A DNA stretch of 56,059 nt from Micromonospora sonchi (lineage in GTDB: Bacteria; Actinomycetota; Actinomycetes; Mycobacteriales; Micromonosporaceae): NCBI RefSeq assembly GCF_014646235.1, contig NZ_BMNB01000038.1:1-56059 (forward strand), written 5' to 3'. The notes beneath the pieces were generated by a model that made no database searches, was not told where the DNA came from, and saw nothing but the letters and a program-made list of their open reading frames with translations. Positions within the stretch are counted from its first letter, which is position 1. Each line of letters opens with the position of its first letter. The translations under genes and the position numbers were made by a program. Positions 1-7,200 of this stretch are shown piece after piece.

Positions 1-161
1 AAGACACCCTCGCCAACCCCTACATCGCCGCCGAACGCGGCTACATCGACGCCGTCATCCCCCCACACCAAACCCGCACCCAAATCACCCGAGCACTACG
101 CATACTCCGCACCAAACGCGAAACCCTTCCGCCGAAGAAGCACGGAAACATCCCGCTGTAG
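1..161 (+). CDS. pccB: Acyl-CoA (propionyl/acetyl-CoA) carboxylase beta subunit, C-terminal end, 5' truncated by window
   Basis: Only the last 52 codons are present, read from base 3 to the TAG at 159-161. The peptide contains NPYIAAERGYIDAVIPP, then an Arg-rich helix and a KKHGNIPL end, which is the conserved C-terminus of the biotin-dependent acyl-CoA carboxylase beta subunit (carboxyltransferase; AccD5/PccB family). It would pair with the epsilon subunit at 6394 and the biotinylated alpha subunit at 13337 to make malonyl- or methylmalonyl-CoA. Codon choice here (CAA, CTA, ATA, ACC-rich) looks less G-rich than in most neighbours. The family assignment is secure. Acetyl versus propionyl preference cannot be read from the tail. 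Confidence 0.88.
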   Translation, partial: DTLANPYIAAERGYIDAVIPPHQTRTQITRALRILRTKRETLPPKKHGNIPL

Positions 162-163
162 GT

Positions 164-217
164 GTAAGGAAGGGCCCCTTATTAACGTCTGGTGTAGAGG
201 AAGGGCCCCTTCTTAAC
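164..217 (+). repeat. Paired GGGGCCCC-core intergenic repeat, copy pair 1
   Basis: Two units at 164-186 and 194-217, each running roughly GTA-AGGAAGGGCCCCTT-nTTAAC, are separated by a short GTCTGGT-type spacer. The unit begins 3 nt after the pccB stop codon. The palindromic centre could form a short stem and act as a terminator. Matching pairs lie at 11361-11413, 15091-15143 and 39705-39757. Confidence 0.85.
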
Positions 218-303
218 AACGCTCGGCGGTGCCGTTCCCCGGCAAGCGCCCCGGCGGTCGGCCGGGGTCGGGCGGTCGTCGCAGCATGACCTGGATCACC
301 CCG

Positions 304-330
304 CGTCACATGGTCGGGCCCTGTTCCGTC
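304..330 (+). promoter_or_regulatory. Candidate ECF41-type promoter of the CMD gene
   Basis: CGTCACA at 304-310 is followed after exactly 16 nt by CGTC at 327-330, and the ATG lies 8 nt further on. The published ECF41 promoter signature is TGTCACA-N16-CGTC. This matches in spacing and in all but one base, and the gene it precedes belongs to the family that ECF41 sigma factors regulate. The neighbouring ECF41 gene supplies the sigma factor. Confidence 0.65.
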
Positions 331-338
331 CTGCATGC

Positions 339-938
339 ATGACACGAATTCCTCTGCTCGGTGACAGGCAGGTCGGTTGGCTGACGCGACTCGGGTTCCG
401 GTCCGCCCGTCGCCGCTTCGGCCAGGTGCCGGAACCGTTCCGGGCCGCCGCGCACCACCCCGGGATCATGTGGACGGGCGCGATCCACGAGCTGGCGTAC
501 GAACGCGCGGCCAGCCGGCTCGACGCGGAGCTGCGCGACCTGATGGTCCACCGGGTGGCCACCCGGGTCGGCTGCTCCTGGTGCGTCGATTTCGGCACCA
601 TGCTCACGCTGAAGGCCGGCTTCTCGGTGGAACGGCACCGGGAACTTGCCCGCTACCAGGAGTCGACCGCCTTCACCGAGCTGGAGAAGCTCGCGCTGCG
701 GTACGCCGACGCGATGACCGATCTGCCCATGACGGTCACCGACGAGATGGTCGAGGAACTGCGCGGGCACCTCGACGACGCGCAGCTGGTGGAGCTGACC
801 TACGCGATCGCGCTGGAGAACATGCGGGCCCGTACCAACCACGCGCTCGGGCTCACCGCCCAGGGCTACACCAGCGGTGACGCCTGCCCGGTGCCGTGGG
901 ACGTGCAGATCACCGAGGCAGCGCCCGCTCGGCGGTGA
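339..938 (+). CDS. Carboxymuconolactone decarboxylase / AhpD-like family protein
   Basis: A 199-residue all-helical protein with the CMD/AhpD core. ELRDLMVHRVATRVGCSWC carries a CxxC pair at residues 79 and 82, and is followed by a histidine-containing helix near residue 135-170. AhpD-like proteins use such cysteines for thiol-dependent peroxide or hydroperoxide reduction; the actual substrate here is unknown. The start at 339 sits 8 nt after the putative ECF41 -10 element, so the mRNA is leaderless or nearly so. Its 3' end overlaps the convergent ECF41 sigma gene by 29 nt, the standard CMD-ECF41 genomic pairing. Oxidative-stress function is inference. Confidence 0.85.
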   Translation: MTRIPLLGDRQVGWLTRLGFRSARRRFGQVPEPFRAAAHHPGIMWTGAIHELAYERAASRLDAELRDLMVHRVATRVGCSWCVDFGTMLTLKAGFSVERHRELARYQESTAFTELEKLALRYADAMTDLPMTVTDEMVEELRGHLDDAQLVELTYAIALENMRARTNHALGLTAQGYTSGDACPVPWDVQITEAAPARR

Positions 939-1851
939 GGGCCGGCACCCGGGCGAGCTTGGCCGGGTTCAACTGGTCGAAGATCCCGGTGATGCGGCCA
1001 TCGGCAACCGCGAAGGCCATCGTCAGATGCAGGCTCTCCCCCTCTGCGGACCGCATCTCGATGAGCAGGCCCAGGTCGCCGTTGACCAGCACCGGCTCGG
1101 CCAGCACGGTGGTGGCCTGCCGGGACGCCCGGCGGAGCAGGCCGATGAAGAACCGGGCGACGGGGAGCGCGCCGACGATCGGCCGGCGGCCGGCTGGGGC
1201 GACCCCGCCGCCGTCGCCGATCGCCACCGCGCCGGGTGCGAGCACGGCGAGCAACCCGTCCAGGTCGCCGGCCTCCGCGGCGGCGACGAAAGCGGCGACC
1301 ACCCGGCGTTGCTCGGCCCGGTCGGCCGGGCGGTGGGGCACATCGTGGGCGGCCAACGCGCGACGGGCCCGCGAGGCGAGCTGTCGGGTCGCCGCGTCCG
1401 TGCTGCCGAGCACCGCGGCGATCTCGTCGAACGGGAACGCGAAGATGTCATGCAGGACGAAGGCGACTCGCTGCTCCGGGGTCAGGCGCTCCATCACCAC
1501 CAGCAGCGCGTAGCTGATCTCGTCGGTGCGCGTGGCGGCATCGACCGGGTCGGGCGCGAAGCCCGCCGGACCGCCGGGCCCGGGCAGCCGCGACACCACC
1601 GGCTCCGGCAGCCACGGCCCGACGTACGCCTCTCGGCGTACCCGGGCGGAGCGCAGCAGGTCGAGGCAGATCCGGGCGGTCACGGTGGTGAGCCAGGCGC
1701 GGGTATCGTCGATCCCGCCAGGATCGGCGGCGGAGTAACGCAGCCACGCCTCCTGCACCGCGTCCTCCGCATCGGCCCAGCCGCCGAGCATCCGGTACGC
1801 GACGCCCATCAGGTGGGTCCGGTGTGGCTCGAAACCCGCCGTCGAATCCAT
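910..1851 (-). CDS. ECF41-family RNA polymerase sigma factor (SigJ-like, SnoaL-type C-terminal extension)
   Basis: A 313-aa sigma-70 family protein. Region 2 spans about residues 8-75 (DAEDAVQEAWLRY) and region 4 about 110-170 (LTPEQRVAFVLHDIF, then a helix-turn-helix). A SnoaL/NTF2-like domain of about 130 residues follows. It carries the ECF41 hallmark motifs DGGG near 213 and NPAKL near 297, which are known to tune sigma activity without a membrane anti-sigma factor. I use the ATG at 1851 rather than the upstream ATG at 1980, because family proteins begin just before region 2. It is convergent with the CMD gene, its probable target. No ECF41-type promoter is evident before the gene itself, so autoregulation is not supported. 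Confidence 0.9.
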   Translation of the reverse strand: MDSTAGFEPHRTHLMGVAYRMLGGWADAEDAVQEAWLRYSAADPGGIDDTRAWLTTVTARICLDLLRSARVRREAYVGPWLPEPVVSRLPGPGGPAGFAPDPVDAATRTDEISYALLVVMERLTPEQRVAFVLHDIFAFPFDEIAAVLGSTDAATRQLASRARRALAAHDVPHRPADRAEQRRVVAAFVAAAEAGDLDGLLAVLAPGAVAIGDGGGVAPAGRRPIVGALPVARFFIGLLRRASRQATTVLAEPVLVNGDLGLLIEMRSAEGESLHLTMAFAVADGRITGIFDQLNPAKLARVPALTAERALPR

Positions 1852-1897
1852 CCGCCGCCTCCCGCCGCCCGTCACATCATCCGCCACCTTCCGGGCG

Positions 1898-2752
1898 TCA
1901 ACAGACCGGGTTGGCCGCCGCGCAGAGCCGGTCGGCCGCGACGGTGGCGATCCGGCGCAACTCGGACTCGGTGCCATCACGGCCGAGCCTCAGCACCGTG
2001 ACCAGGTCGCCGACTCGCAGCACAACCCTCGTCTCGGGGCGTGCCGGTCCCCGGCTCTCACCGGTGTCCAGGTTCTGGGTCCCCGTGACGGTGTGCCGGA
2101 TCAGCATCGCCTCGTCGCCGGCGAAGTCGCGGTCGGCCACCTCCCACCGGTGCTCCGCCTCGGCTGGCGCGATCCGATCCCCCCACTGGACGTCGCCCTT
2201 CGATCGCCAGTTGGCGCATGGTGCGAGCAGCGCGTCGAGCCGCCCGAAGAAGCCAGCGGCTCGGTCCGATGCGAGCCGGTAGACATCCTGGCTGAAGACC
2301 ACGTCGGTGGGGCCCGGTTCGGTCCCCGCGGGTGCCCGCAGCAGGGTCTGCGACCGCGAGTACCGGGACGTTTCCCAGTAGGTCGTCCGTCCTTGCGACC
2401 TGAGGCAGACCAGCAGCATCTGGTCGATCTGCACGGGCTCACCGAGGCCAGCCTGGCCGAGCGGTGGATCGGTCTTCGTGGCGAGGTCTCCCGGTTGCAC
2501 CAGCGCCTCGTGTGGAATCCCGGCGGCTGTCGGCGACGACGCCTGCGACTGCAGCGCGGAGGTGGGCGGCGTCACGAGACGCATTCCCACGATCATCGGC
2601 CCGCCGGCCAGGACCAGCACTGCGGTCGCCGCGCCCACCATGGCCCGACGTCGCCGACGGTGGGCCCGCGCACGCAACACCGCAGGTTCCGGCCAGCGGA
2701 CGTCGCGCAGGTCGTTCTGCAGTCGCTCGACGAACGTCATCTCGTCACGCAC
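1898..2752 (-). CDS. Membrane-anchored protein partner of the adjacent SigE-family sigma factor (unknown function)
   Basis: The protein has 284 residues: a short basic cytoplasmic N-terminus (RARAHRRRRRAM), one transmembrane helix at about 38-58 and an extracytoplasmic domain of about 220 residues. That domain has three widely spaced cysteines and no recognised family. The GTG start at 2752 overlaps the sigma gene stop by 8 nt and has a strong GAGGAGG ribosome site. The ATG at 2740 is an alternative but lacks one. Gene order and topology resemble sigma/anti-sigma pairs. No zinc-finger HxxxCxxC anti-sigma motif is visible, so an anti-sigma role is only inferred from position. Confidence 0.7.
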   Translation of the reverse strand: MRDEMTFVERLQNDLRDVRWPEPAVLRARAHRRRRRAMVGAATAVLVLAGGPMIVGMRLVTPPTSALQSQASSPTAAGIPHEALVQPGDLATKTDPPLGQAGLGEPVQIDQMLLVCLRSQGRTTYWETSRYSRSQTLLRAPAGTEPGPTDVVFSQDVYRLASDRAAGFFGRLDALLAPCANWRSKGDVQWGDRIAPAEAEHRWEVADRDFAGDEAMLIRHTVTGTQNLDTGESRGPARPETRVVLRVGDLVTVLRLGRDGTESELRRIATVAADRLCAAANPVC

Positions 2753-3245
2753 CGGGTGCCTCCTCCAGGTCAGAGACGGCGAGCAGCCCGGCGAGCGCGG
2801 CGCGCCCCCGGGAGAGGCGGGCCTTGACCGTGCCGACGGGGGCCGAGGTCTGCCGCGCCACCTCGGCGACCGGCATGCCGACCAGGTAGTACAGCGCAAT
2901 CGCGACCCGCTGCTCCTCCGGCAGGCGGCGCAGGGCGGCGACCACCTCGACGGTTTCCGTGCCCGGTGCGGGGACACTCTCCACGGCGCCGTGCCGCAGG
3001 TAGGCCCGAGCCCGACTGCGCAGGCTGCGCCAACGGCTCACCGCGAGTCGGCTGGCCACCACCCGTACCCACGCCTCAGGGTCGTCGTAGTCCCCGACGG
3101 TGGACCACCGTTGCCACGCCCGTATGTACGCCTCCTGGACGGCGTCCTGGGCTTCGCCGAGATCCCCGGTCAGCACGTAGATGAAGCCGAGCAACCGTTG
3201 TCGGCTTCCCCGGTAGAACTCGTCGAACCCGTCGACCTCCGGCAC
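2745..3245 (-). CDS. SigE-family (SCO-type) ECF RNA polymerase sigma factor
   Basis: A compact 166-aa sigma-70 protein. Region 2 is FDEFYRGSRQRLLGFIYVLTG with DAVQEAYIRAW (residues 5-75). Region 4 has LPEEQRVAIALYYLVGM and a helix-turn-helix ending VGTVKARLSRGRAAL (about 105-160). The start is a GTG at 3245 preceded by GGGAGGTGG. The upstream in-frame ATG at 3323 would add 26 residues with no family similarity. Its stop overlaps the start of the membrane protein gene, so the two are translationally coupled. The target regulon is unknown. The family is the actinobacterial SigE-like group, not the canonical mycobacterial SigE. Confidence 0.85.
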   Translation of the reverse strand: MPEVDGFDEFYRGSRQRLLGFIYVLTGDLGEAQDAVQEAYIRAWQRWSTVGDYDDPEAWVRVVASRLAVSRWRSLRSRARAYLRHGAVESVPAPGTETVEVVAALRRLPEEQRVAIALYYLVGMPVAEVARQTSAPVGTVKARLSRGRAALAGLLAVSDLEEAPGA

Positions 3246-3357
3246 CTGCCACCTCCCTGCGGGTCGTAGAGGACACGCACCAGGGGGTGGGCGCGGTTGC
3301 CGGAGCACGCGAACCGCCGGCACCGCGTGAAACCGTCGGGACGCCGATGGTCCCGGT

Positions 3358-4101
3358 TCACCAGGTGATGCCGGCCTCCGAGAGCAGCGGGCCGGCCAGC
3401 ATCAGACCGCCGACGACCAGCACCGCGAGGTTGACCAGACCGAAGAGGACGACCCAGAAGAACGCCGGGAACCCGGTGATGCCGGCCAGTTGGTCGGCGT
3501 CGGAGGCGGGCATCCCACGCCGGGTACGCAGCCGTTGCAGCTCGATCACCGGGCGCACCCCACCGAGGAGCAGGAACCACACACTCGTCCAGGCGAAGGC
3601 GGCCTGCACCTGCGGGCTGGCGTACCAGGAGACGGCGAGCACCACCCCGCCGGTGACCACCAGGGAGAGCGCCCCGAAAAGGTTGCGGATCATGACGAGC
3701 ATGCCGAGCAGCAGCGCGACGGCGATCCAGAGCAGCAGCGTGATCCGATTGCCGGCGAGCAGCCACGCCCCGCCGAGGCCGATCACCGGTGGCGCCAGGT
3801 AGCCGGCGAGCAGGGTGAGCACCATGCCCGGGCCGGTGGGACGGCCGGCGGAGAGCGTCAGCCCCGAGGTGTCCGAGTGCAGCCGGATGCCGCGCAGTTT
3901 GCGTCCGGTGAGCAGCGCGGCCAGGGCGTGACCGCCCTCGTGGGCGATGGTGATCGCGTTGCGGGCGATCCGCCACGGCAGCCGGGTGGAGACCACCAGC
4001 AGCGCGACGAGGCCGGTGAGCAGCACCAGCAGTGGGGGTGGCTCGGGCTGCGCGCCGAACAGGCGGTCCCAGAACTCGGTCATCCCGTCGATCGACACCA
4101 T
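3358..4101 (-). CDS. M50-type integral membrane zinc metallopeptidase
   Basis: The protein has 247 residues with about six predicted transmembrane helices. The zinc-protease motif HEGGH lies at residues 54-58, at the cytoplasmic end of a helix, followed by the helix that normally carries the third ligand. This is the compact M50B-like architecture (site-2-protease related) without a PDZ domain. I chose the ATG at 4101 (MVSIDGMTEF) because the upstream ATG at 4272 adds 57 low-complexity residues. The gene lies downstream of a kinase gene and upstream of the ECF/membrane-protein pair, all on the minus strand. Cleavage of a membrane regulator such as the 1898-2752 product is an attractive guess, but nothing in the sequence shows it. 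Confidence 0.78.
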   Translation of the reverse strand: MVSIDGMTEFWDRLFGAQPEPPPLLVLLTGLVALLVVSTRLPWRIARNAITIAHEGGHALAALLTGRKLRGIRLHSDTSGLTLSAGRPTGPGMVLTLLAGYLAPPVIGLGGAWLLAGNRITLLLWIAVALLLGMLVMIRNLFGALSLVVTGGVVLAVSWYASPQVQAAFAWTSVWFLLLGGVRPVIELQRLRTRRGMPASDADQLAGITGFPAFFWVVLFGLVNLAVLVVGGLMLAGPLLSEAGITW

Positions 4102-4330
4102 GGGGCGCGAGCCTACCGCCCGCGTTCCGGCCCCGGTCCCCCACCGAGCCGTTCCGTTGGCAGGTCGACCCGGCCACCCTGCGCTGACCACCAGGTGGGC
4201 CGGCAACACACTCGATACGTCTAAAGTTTTCCTGACCGCGACCCCGGCCGCCGCGGCCACCGTTCCCGGCATCGACGTCTCGCGCTCTGGCAGGGGGACG
4301 CCGGCCTGGTACGCGAAAAGGGTGCCCTGA

Positions 4331-6307
4331 TCAGTCCTGACGGTCCGGCACGAACTCCCGGAAGGTCATCTCGAAGTTCTCGAGTTGAGCCTCCCAGTCC
4401 CGGTTCGGCACCTCCCAGCGCAGGGCGAAACCCCGGTTGCTGGCGGTGACGAAGCCCCGGTTACGGACCCGGATCTCGACCCCGTTGCGTTTCTGCAACC
4501 AGTCCCAGTCGGCGCAGGTACGCCACTTGCAGTCGAGCGGGGAGACGCCGATCAGCCGGTAATCCTGCACGCCGCGAACGTTCTTCCGGTCCGGTTCGAT
4601 CCTCCGCCAAGCCGCGGCGGCGTCTCGCTGCGGCTTGTCGGTGCGGTCGATGGTCAGCTCGCTGACGCCGTCCGGATCCCGGTACTTGACCCAGGTGCCA
4701 CCGGCGCTGCGCCGCCAGCCCTCCGGCACCGCCACCTTGAAGCCCACCGGGTCGGTACGCAACGTCCACCCTTCCGGCAGGCCACCAGCGGCGGTCTCGG
4801 ATGGGCTGGCTGACGGGGTGGGTGAGGCGGACGGGCTCGACGGCGCGGCACTGGTCGGTGGCGGCACCGCAGGCGCGGAGGTCGGCGGCGCGGTCGCCGC
4901 GCTGGTGCCGGCCGTGCCCTGCGGAGTCTCCTCCTCGCCTCCGTCGCCGCTGCTGAGCAGCGGCACGATCGCCACCAGACCGACCAGCAGCAGAGCGACC
5001 AGGGCACCGACGAGCATGGCACGACGGGCCCGCTCCGACCGCAACTGGCCGGCCTTGAAGACGGAGCCACGGGCCGGCGCCGAACCCACCGGCGCCGCGG
5101 GCAGCAGCGAGGTCCCCTGAGGTACGGCCCGAGCCACGTCCTTCGCCGGCGGATCCGCCCGCTCACCCGACAGGGCCTCGTCGCCACCCTTTTCCCCGGC
5201 GGCGGAGCCCCTGGGTTCGTCAGCGGCGTGCGGCGTGTCCTGCTCGCTCGCCGGTGCGGCTGCCTCAGCGGCCTCCACCTTGGTCGTCGACGCGGCATTC
5301 GACCCGGTGGCGGGCGTGTCCACCCTGGCTGTCGGGATGGCACCCGCGTCCGGGGCGGCGCCGTCGACCTTCGCCGTCGGCTCCCCGGCCGATCGTGGGC
5401 TCGGCACCAGCGGCGGGCGCGGCTCGCGCGGACCGTTCGGCCCCGGCCGGCGTACGCCGTCGAGCAGCGAGATGCCACGCGCCCGCCGGCCGCTGGCCTT
5501 GCGCAGCATGCGCTCGGCGGACTCGGCGGTGATGCGCTCCTCGGGATCCTTGCGGAGCAGTCCGGCAAGGACCTGCTTGAGCGGACCGGCGTTGCGTGCC
5601 GGCGGCACCGGTTCGGTGGCGAGCGCGGCCAGGGTGGCGATCGCCGACGGGCGCGCGTACGGCGACTTGCCCTCCACCGCGGCGTAGAGCGTGGCGCCCA
5701 GCGACCACAGGTCGGCTTCCGGCCCGAACGTGCCGTCCCGGGCGCGCTCCGGTGCGATGTACGCCGGTGAGCCCAGCACCATGCCGGTGCGGGTGACGTT
5801 CGGGTCGCCGGGGATGGTCGCCAGGCCGAAGTCGGTCAGCACCACCCGACCGTCGTTGCCGAGCAGCACGTTGCCGGGCTTGACGTCGCGGTGCATGATG
5901 CCGGCCTTGTGCGCGGCCTTCAGCGCGTTCAGCACGCCCAGCCCGATCTCCACCGCCCGGGCCGCAGGCACCGGCCCGTCCGCCGCGAGAGTGTCCTGCA
6001 GGGACCGGGACGCCACGTACTCCATGACGATCCACGGGTCGCCGTCGGTGCGGAGCACGTCGAAGATGCGTACCACGTTGATGTTGTTGAGGCGGGCGAT
6101 GGCCCGGGCCTCGCGGAGCGAGCGCTCGCGCATCTCGCGGCGCTCGTCGGCGGTCAGACCCGGCGGCGCTACGAGTTCCTTGATCGCGACGTCACGGTGC
6201 AGTACCTCGTCGCGGGCCTTCCAAACCCGACCCATGCCGCCCTGACCGAGCGGCGAGAGCAGCCGGTACCGGTCGGCGACGAGTTGGGGGGAGGAAGCGT
6301 CAGACAT
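4331..6307 (-). CDS. Transmembrane Ser/Thr protein kinase (PknB-like catalytic domain)
   Basis: A 658-aa receptor-type kinase. The catalytic domain is at about residues 13-275, with the glycine loop GQGGMGRVW, Lys43 in AIKE, HRDVKPGNVLL, a DFG motif and the APE-equivalent APER. A disordered Pro/Ala/Thr-rich juxtamembrane region (about 276-425) contains TAKV, TARV and TTKV, which fit the pThr-x-x-[IVL] preference of FHA domains. One transmembrane helix at about 427-449 leads to a Ser/Pro/Thr linker and an extracellular domain of about 140 residues with two cysteines (near DCKWRTC). The start at 6307 gives MSDASSPQLVADRYRLL, directly before the kinase fold. It is divergent from accE. The ligand is unknown. 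The extracellular domain resembles that of the kinase at 35688 in layout. Confidence 0.92.
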   Translation of the reverse strand: MSDASSPQLVADRYRLLSPLGQGGMGRVWKARDEVLHRDVAIKELVAPPGLTADERREMRERSLREARAIARLNNINVVRIFDVLRTDGDPWIVMEYVASRSLQDTLAADGPVPAARAVEIGLGVLNALKAAHKAGIMHRDVKPGNVLLGNDGRVVLTDFGLATIPGDPNVTRTGMVLGSPAYIAPERARDGTFGPEADLWSLGATLYAAVEGKSPYARPSAIATLAALATEPVPPARNAGPLKQVLAGLLRKDPEERITAESAERMLRKASGRRARGISLLDGVRRPGPNGPREPRPPLVPSPRSAGEPTAKVDGAAPDAGAIPTARVDTPATGSNAASTTKVEAAEAAAPASEQDTPHAADEPRGSAAGEKGGDEALSGERADPPAKDVARAVPQGTSLLPAAPVGSAPARGSVFKAGQLRSERARRAMLVGALVALLLVGLVAIVPLLSSGDGGEEETPQGTAGTSAATAPPTSAPAVPPPTSAAPSSPSASPTPSASPSETAAGGLPEGWTLRTDPVGFKVAVPEGWRRSAGGTWVKYRDPDGVSELTIDRTDKPQRDAAAAWRRIEPDRKNVRGVQDYRLIGVSPLDCKWRTCADWDWLQKRNGVEIRVRNRGFVTASNRGFALRWEVPNRDWEAQLENFEMTFREFVPDRQD

Positions 6308-6386
6308 CGCTGAGACGGTACCCGGCACCGCCGACGGTCACACCGCCGGCACGCCACTGTGCGACGAAGATCAAGGCCACGCCGCG

Positions 6387-6392
6387 TACGCT
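6387..6392 (+). promoter_or_regulatory. Possible -10 element giving a leaderless accE transcript
   Basis: TACGCT ends 7 nt before the ATG at 6400, so transcription would begin at or next to that codon. No Shine-Dalgarno sequence precedes either ATG. A leaderless mRNA would favour the ATG at 6400 over that at 6394. A -35 match is not clear. Confidence 0.35.
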
Positions 6393-6393
6393 A

Positions 6394-6612
6394 ATGGACA
6401 TGCCTGTGGATGAGCCGCTGTTCCGGATCGTGCGCGGCACCCCGACGGCCGAGGAAGTGGCCGCGCTGGTCGGCGCGATCCTCGCCCGATCCCGCCCGGC
6501 AGCCCCGCCGCCCCCGGCTCCGACCTCGGCCTGGGCGCGCAGTGGCCGCCCGGCGGGCACGGGCCACCTGCCGGGTCCCGGCGCATGGCGCGCCTCCGGG
6601 CTCCCGAGCTGA
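6394..6612 (+). CDS. accE: Acyl-CoA carboxylase epsilon subunit
   Basis: A 72-residue small protein containing LFRIVRGTPTAEEVAALVGAI near its N-terminus, the signature of the actinobacterial AccE/PccE epsilon subunit. A Pro/Ala/Trp-rich tail follows, as in many homologues. AccE bridges and stimulates the alpha and beta subunits of acyl-CoA carboxylase. It is normally encoded directly after the beta subunit; here the beta gene ends 6.2 kb upstream, with five minus-strand or unrelated genes between. Three in-frame starts are possible (ATG 6394, ATG 6400, GTG 6406). The promoter position favours 6400. The family assignment is firm despite the small size. Confidence 0.88.
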   Translation: MDMPVDEPLFRIVRGTPTAEEVAALVGAILARSRPAAPPPPAPTSAWARSGRPAGTGHLPGPGAWRASGLPS

Positions 6613-6738
6613 TCTGCGGATACCCGACACCACCCCCGACGCGCCGGGTCCCAGGTTGGCGGCTTGGGGCTCCCGAGGGCGGCGGACACCTACTAACCTC
6701 ACTCAGGGGAACGAAGCCGTGACAGTTTGGGAGGGCCG

Positions 6739-7200
6739 ATGATCCCCGCGGAGGATCGACCAGCGTCGTGGTTACGCGGTTCCGGCGGCATCGAGGCGGA
6801 CATCCAGCAGCTACGGGAGTTCGCCGACCGGCTGCGCGCCGAGGTGGAGGGTAATTACACGACCCACCTGCCGTACATCGCCAACGACATGCTCGCCAAG
6901 GTGCCCGACCCGGCGGACGCGTTCATCGAGCTGGTGCACTTCATGCGGGCACACTGGGAGACCCAACAGGCTGCCGCGAACGCCGTCTGGGGCCACGGCC
7001 ACACCACCGGTCACCTGGCCGCTGCCGCAGGTCAGGTCGCCGAGCGGTACGGCACGGCGGACGCCTTCTCCGCGGCCCGCGTGGCCGACGTCGAGCAGGC
7101 GCTCCGCAGGACCGGCGGCCCCGCCGGGCGCCCCGGACCATCGCCGTCACTCGCCGACCCCACCGGACCCGACAACACGAACACGGTGGTGCTGCCATGA
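6739..7200 (+). CDS. Small helical protein with a YxxxD motif; first gene of a T7SS-like cassette
   Basis: A 153-aa, mostly helical protein. After two long helices it has a tryptophan at 84 (VWGHG) and then YGTAD at 104-108, which fits the Y-x-x-x-[DE] export motif of type VII secretion (ESX/WXG100) substrates; a Pro/Gly-rich tail follows. The start is the ATG at 6739 behind GGGAGGG. An in-frame TTG at 6727 is less likely. The stop overlaps the ATG of the next gene (ATGA). Together with the following WXG-like protein and mycosin-type protease it forms a translationally coupled trio. The specific function is unknown, and assignment to the WXG100 clan is inference from motif and context. Confidence 0.72.
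   Translation: MIPAEDRPASWLRGSGGIEADIQQLREFADRLRAEVEGNYTTHLPYIANDMLAKVPDPADAFIELVHFMRAHWETQQAAANAVWGHGHTTGHLAAAAGQVAERYGTADAFSAARVADVEQALRRTGGPAGRPGPSPSLADPTGPDNTNTVVLP

Noticed and set aside
1898..2752. Calling the membrane protein a zinc-binding anti-sigma factor
   Set aside because: No HxxxCxxC or RskA-type sequence is visible in the N-terminal region. Only position and topology support the role.
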